Assembly: GCF_014784055.1 (NCBI RefSeq)
Contig: NZ_CP061813.1
Span: forward strand, 3,668,001-3,732,000
Length of the DNA stretch: 64,000 bases
Source of the DNA: Polaribacter haliotis
Lineage (GTDB): Bacteria > Bacteroidota > Bacteroidia > Flavobacteriales > Flavobacteriaceae
Reading direction: 5' to 3'
The notes beneath the pieces are model-generated. The model did not search any database and was not told where the DNA came from. It worked only from the letters and a program-made list of their open reading frames with translations. Both the position numbers and the translations under genes were made by a program. Below are positions 63,773-64,000 of this stretch, in pieces; positions within the stretch are counted from its first letter, which is position 1; the number at the start of each line of letters is the position of its first letter.

Positions 63773-64000
63773 TTATACTCTCGCTTTTTTATCGGCAATA
63801 ATATTAGAAACATTATACCCTTCGAACTTTTTTAAATAAGATTGTATAGTTGCTCCATAAGCATCTGAAAAACACTCAGTTCCTCCACTTCTTAAGAATT
63901 TTTTTACATTTCCAGCGCCACTTAAATGTGCCGCTGCTAAAATTCCAGATTCTGTAATTTTAATACCATTTATGGTTTTTCCAACCGAGCGTTTAATGTC
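63773..64000 (-). CDS. C-terminal part of a probable peptidoglycan-active or phage-lysin-like protein (partial)
   Basis: The frame runs off the right edge of the window, leaving 75 residues and the stop TAA at 63773. The visible end contains ITESGILAAAHLSGAGNVKK, then FLRSGGTECFSDAYGATIQ and SYLKKFEGYNVSNII. The alanine-rich AAAHLSGAGNVKKFL helix resembles the C-terminal lobe of lysozyme- or transglycosylase-like proteins in flavobacteria, often with LysM or peptidoglycan-binding parts. With the catalytic part missing, the call is tentative. It is convergent with the RsmI-like gene. Confidence 0.5.
   Translation of the reverse strand, partial: DIKRSVGKTINGIKITESGILAAAHLSGAGNVKKFLRSGGTECFSDAYGATIQSYLKKFEGYNVSNIIADKKARV

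Overview
The window looks like chromosomal core and near-core DNA from a marine-type flavobacterium (Bacteroidota, family Flavobacteriaceae; Polaribacter or Tenacibaculum would fit, but the genus is inference). Reasons: very AT-rich DNA, scarce Shine-Dalgarno sequences, Bacteroidota promoter boxes (TAnnTTTG) in front of several genes, a type IX secretion C-terminal sorting domain, a TonB-dependent receptor paired with a DUF4249 lipoprotein, and Flavobacteriia-type conserved proteins. I see no tRNA, rRNA, CRISPR array, prophage or transposase.

Layout. 1-3 kb: redox-stress cluster (FMN reductase, a glutaredoxin-like protein without cysteines, a MarR regulator, two pirins) with a candidate MarR operator. 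3-7 kb: divergent succinate-semialdehyde dehydrogenase and fadH, followed by a small exported protein. 7.6-9.6 kb: a small membrane protein and the translation factor EttA. 9.7-10.8 kb: an exported protein with a very basic tail behind a sigma-54-like promoter. 11-19.6 kb: a DinB-like protein, then the most unusual cluster: two exported penicillin-binding/beta-lactamase-type serine hydrolases, a nucleotide-translocase-like membrane protein with a HEAT-repeat tail, and an exported protein built like a glucan/PEP-type dikinase. 19.7-21.8 kb: murQ operon with a small membrane protein and a probable permuted NlpC/P60-fold protein. 21.8-25.1 kb: DUF4249 lipoprotein and TonB receptor. 25.2-29.3 kb: TolC / MacB-like permease / HlyD efflux operon without an ATPase. 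29.4-31.6 kb: monomeric isocitrate dehydrogenase, then 857 bp without a gene. 32.5-35.1 kb: trmD, a GT39 glycosyltransferase, rplS. 35.1-39.4 kb: GH3 glycosidase lipoprotein and a TonB-C-like exported protein. 39.4-41.6 kb: retropepsin-like protease, rimK, aspartoacylase-like operon. 41.8-46.7 kb: lipoprotein, TPR adenylate cyclase, adenosine-deaminase-like enzyme, FAD oxidoreductase. 46.9-53.7 kb: DUF3124 lipoprotein and marC, a 1342-residue T9SS cargo, and an alkaline phosphatase. 53.8-60.8 kb: GNAT-cls-prmC, a divergent LEA-2 lipoprotein, ribD-HAD-EamA, a YigZ-family protein and a thioesterase. 61-64 kb: dnaA, a low-molecular-weight tyrosine phosphatase, an RsmI-like methylase, and the 3' end of a probable cell-wall protein.

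How the genes work together: from 11.5 to 21.8 kb the theme is the cell envelope (serine hydrolases, murein recycling, a possible NlpC/P60 protein). The novelty candidate is the pairing of an exported ATP-using-type dikinase with a membrane protein of the ATP/ADP translocase family, which raises the question of nucleotide-dependent phosphotransfer outside the cytoplasm. The rest is mostly housekeeping (dnaA, rplS, trmD, prmC, ribD, ettA, icd, murQ) interleaved with family-typical accessory genes. All calls are from reading the sequence; no database search was run.
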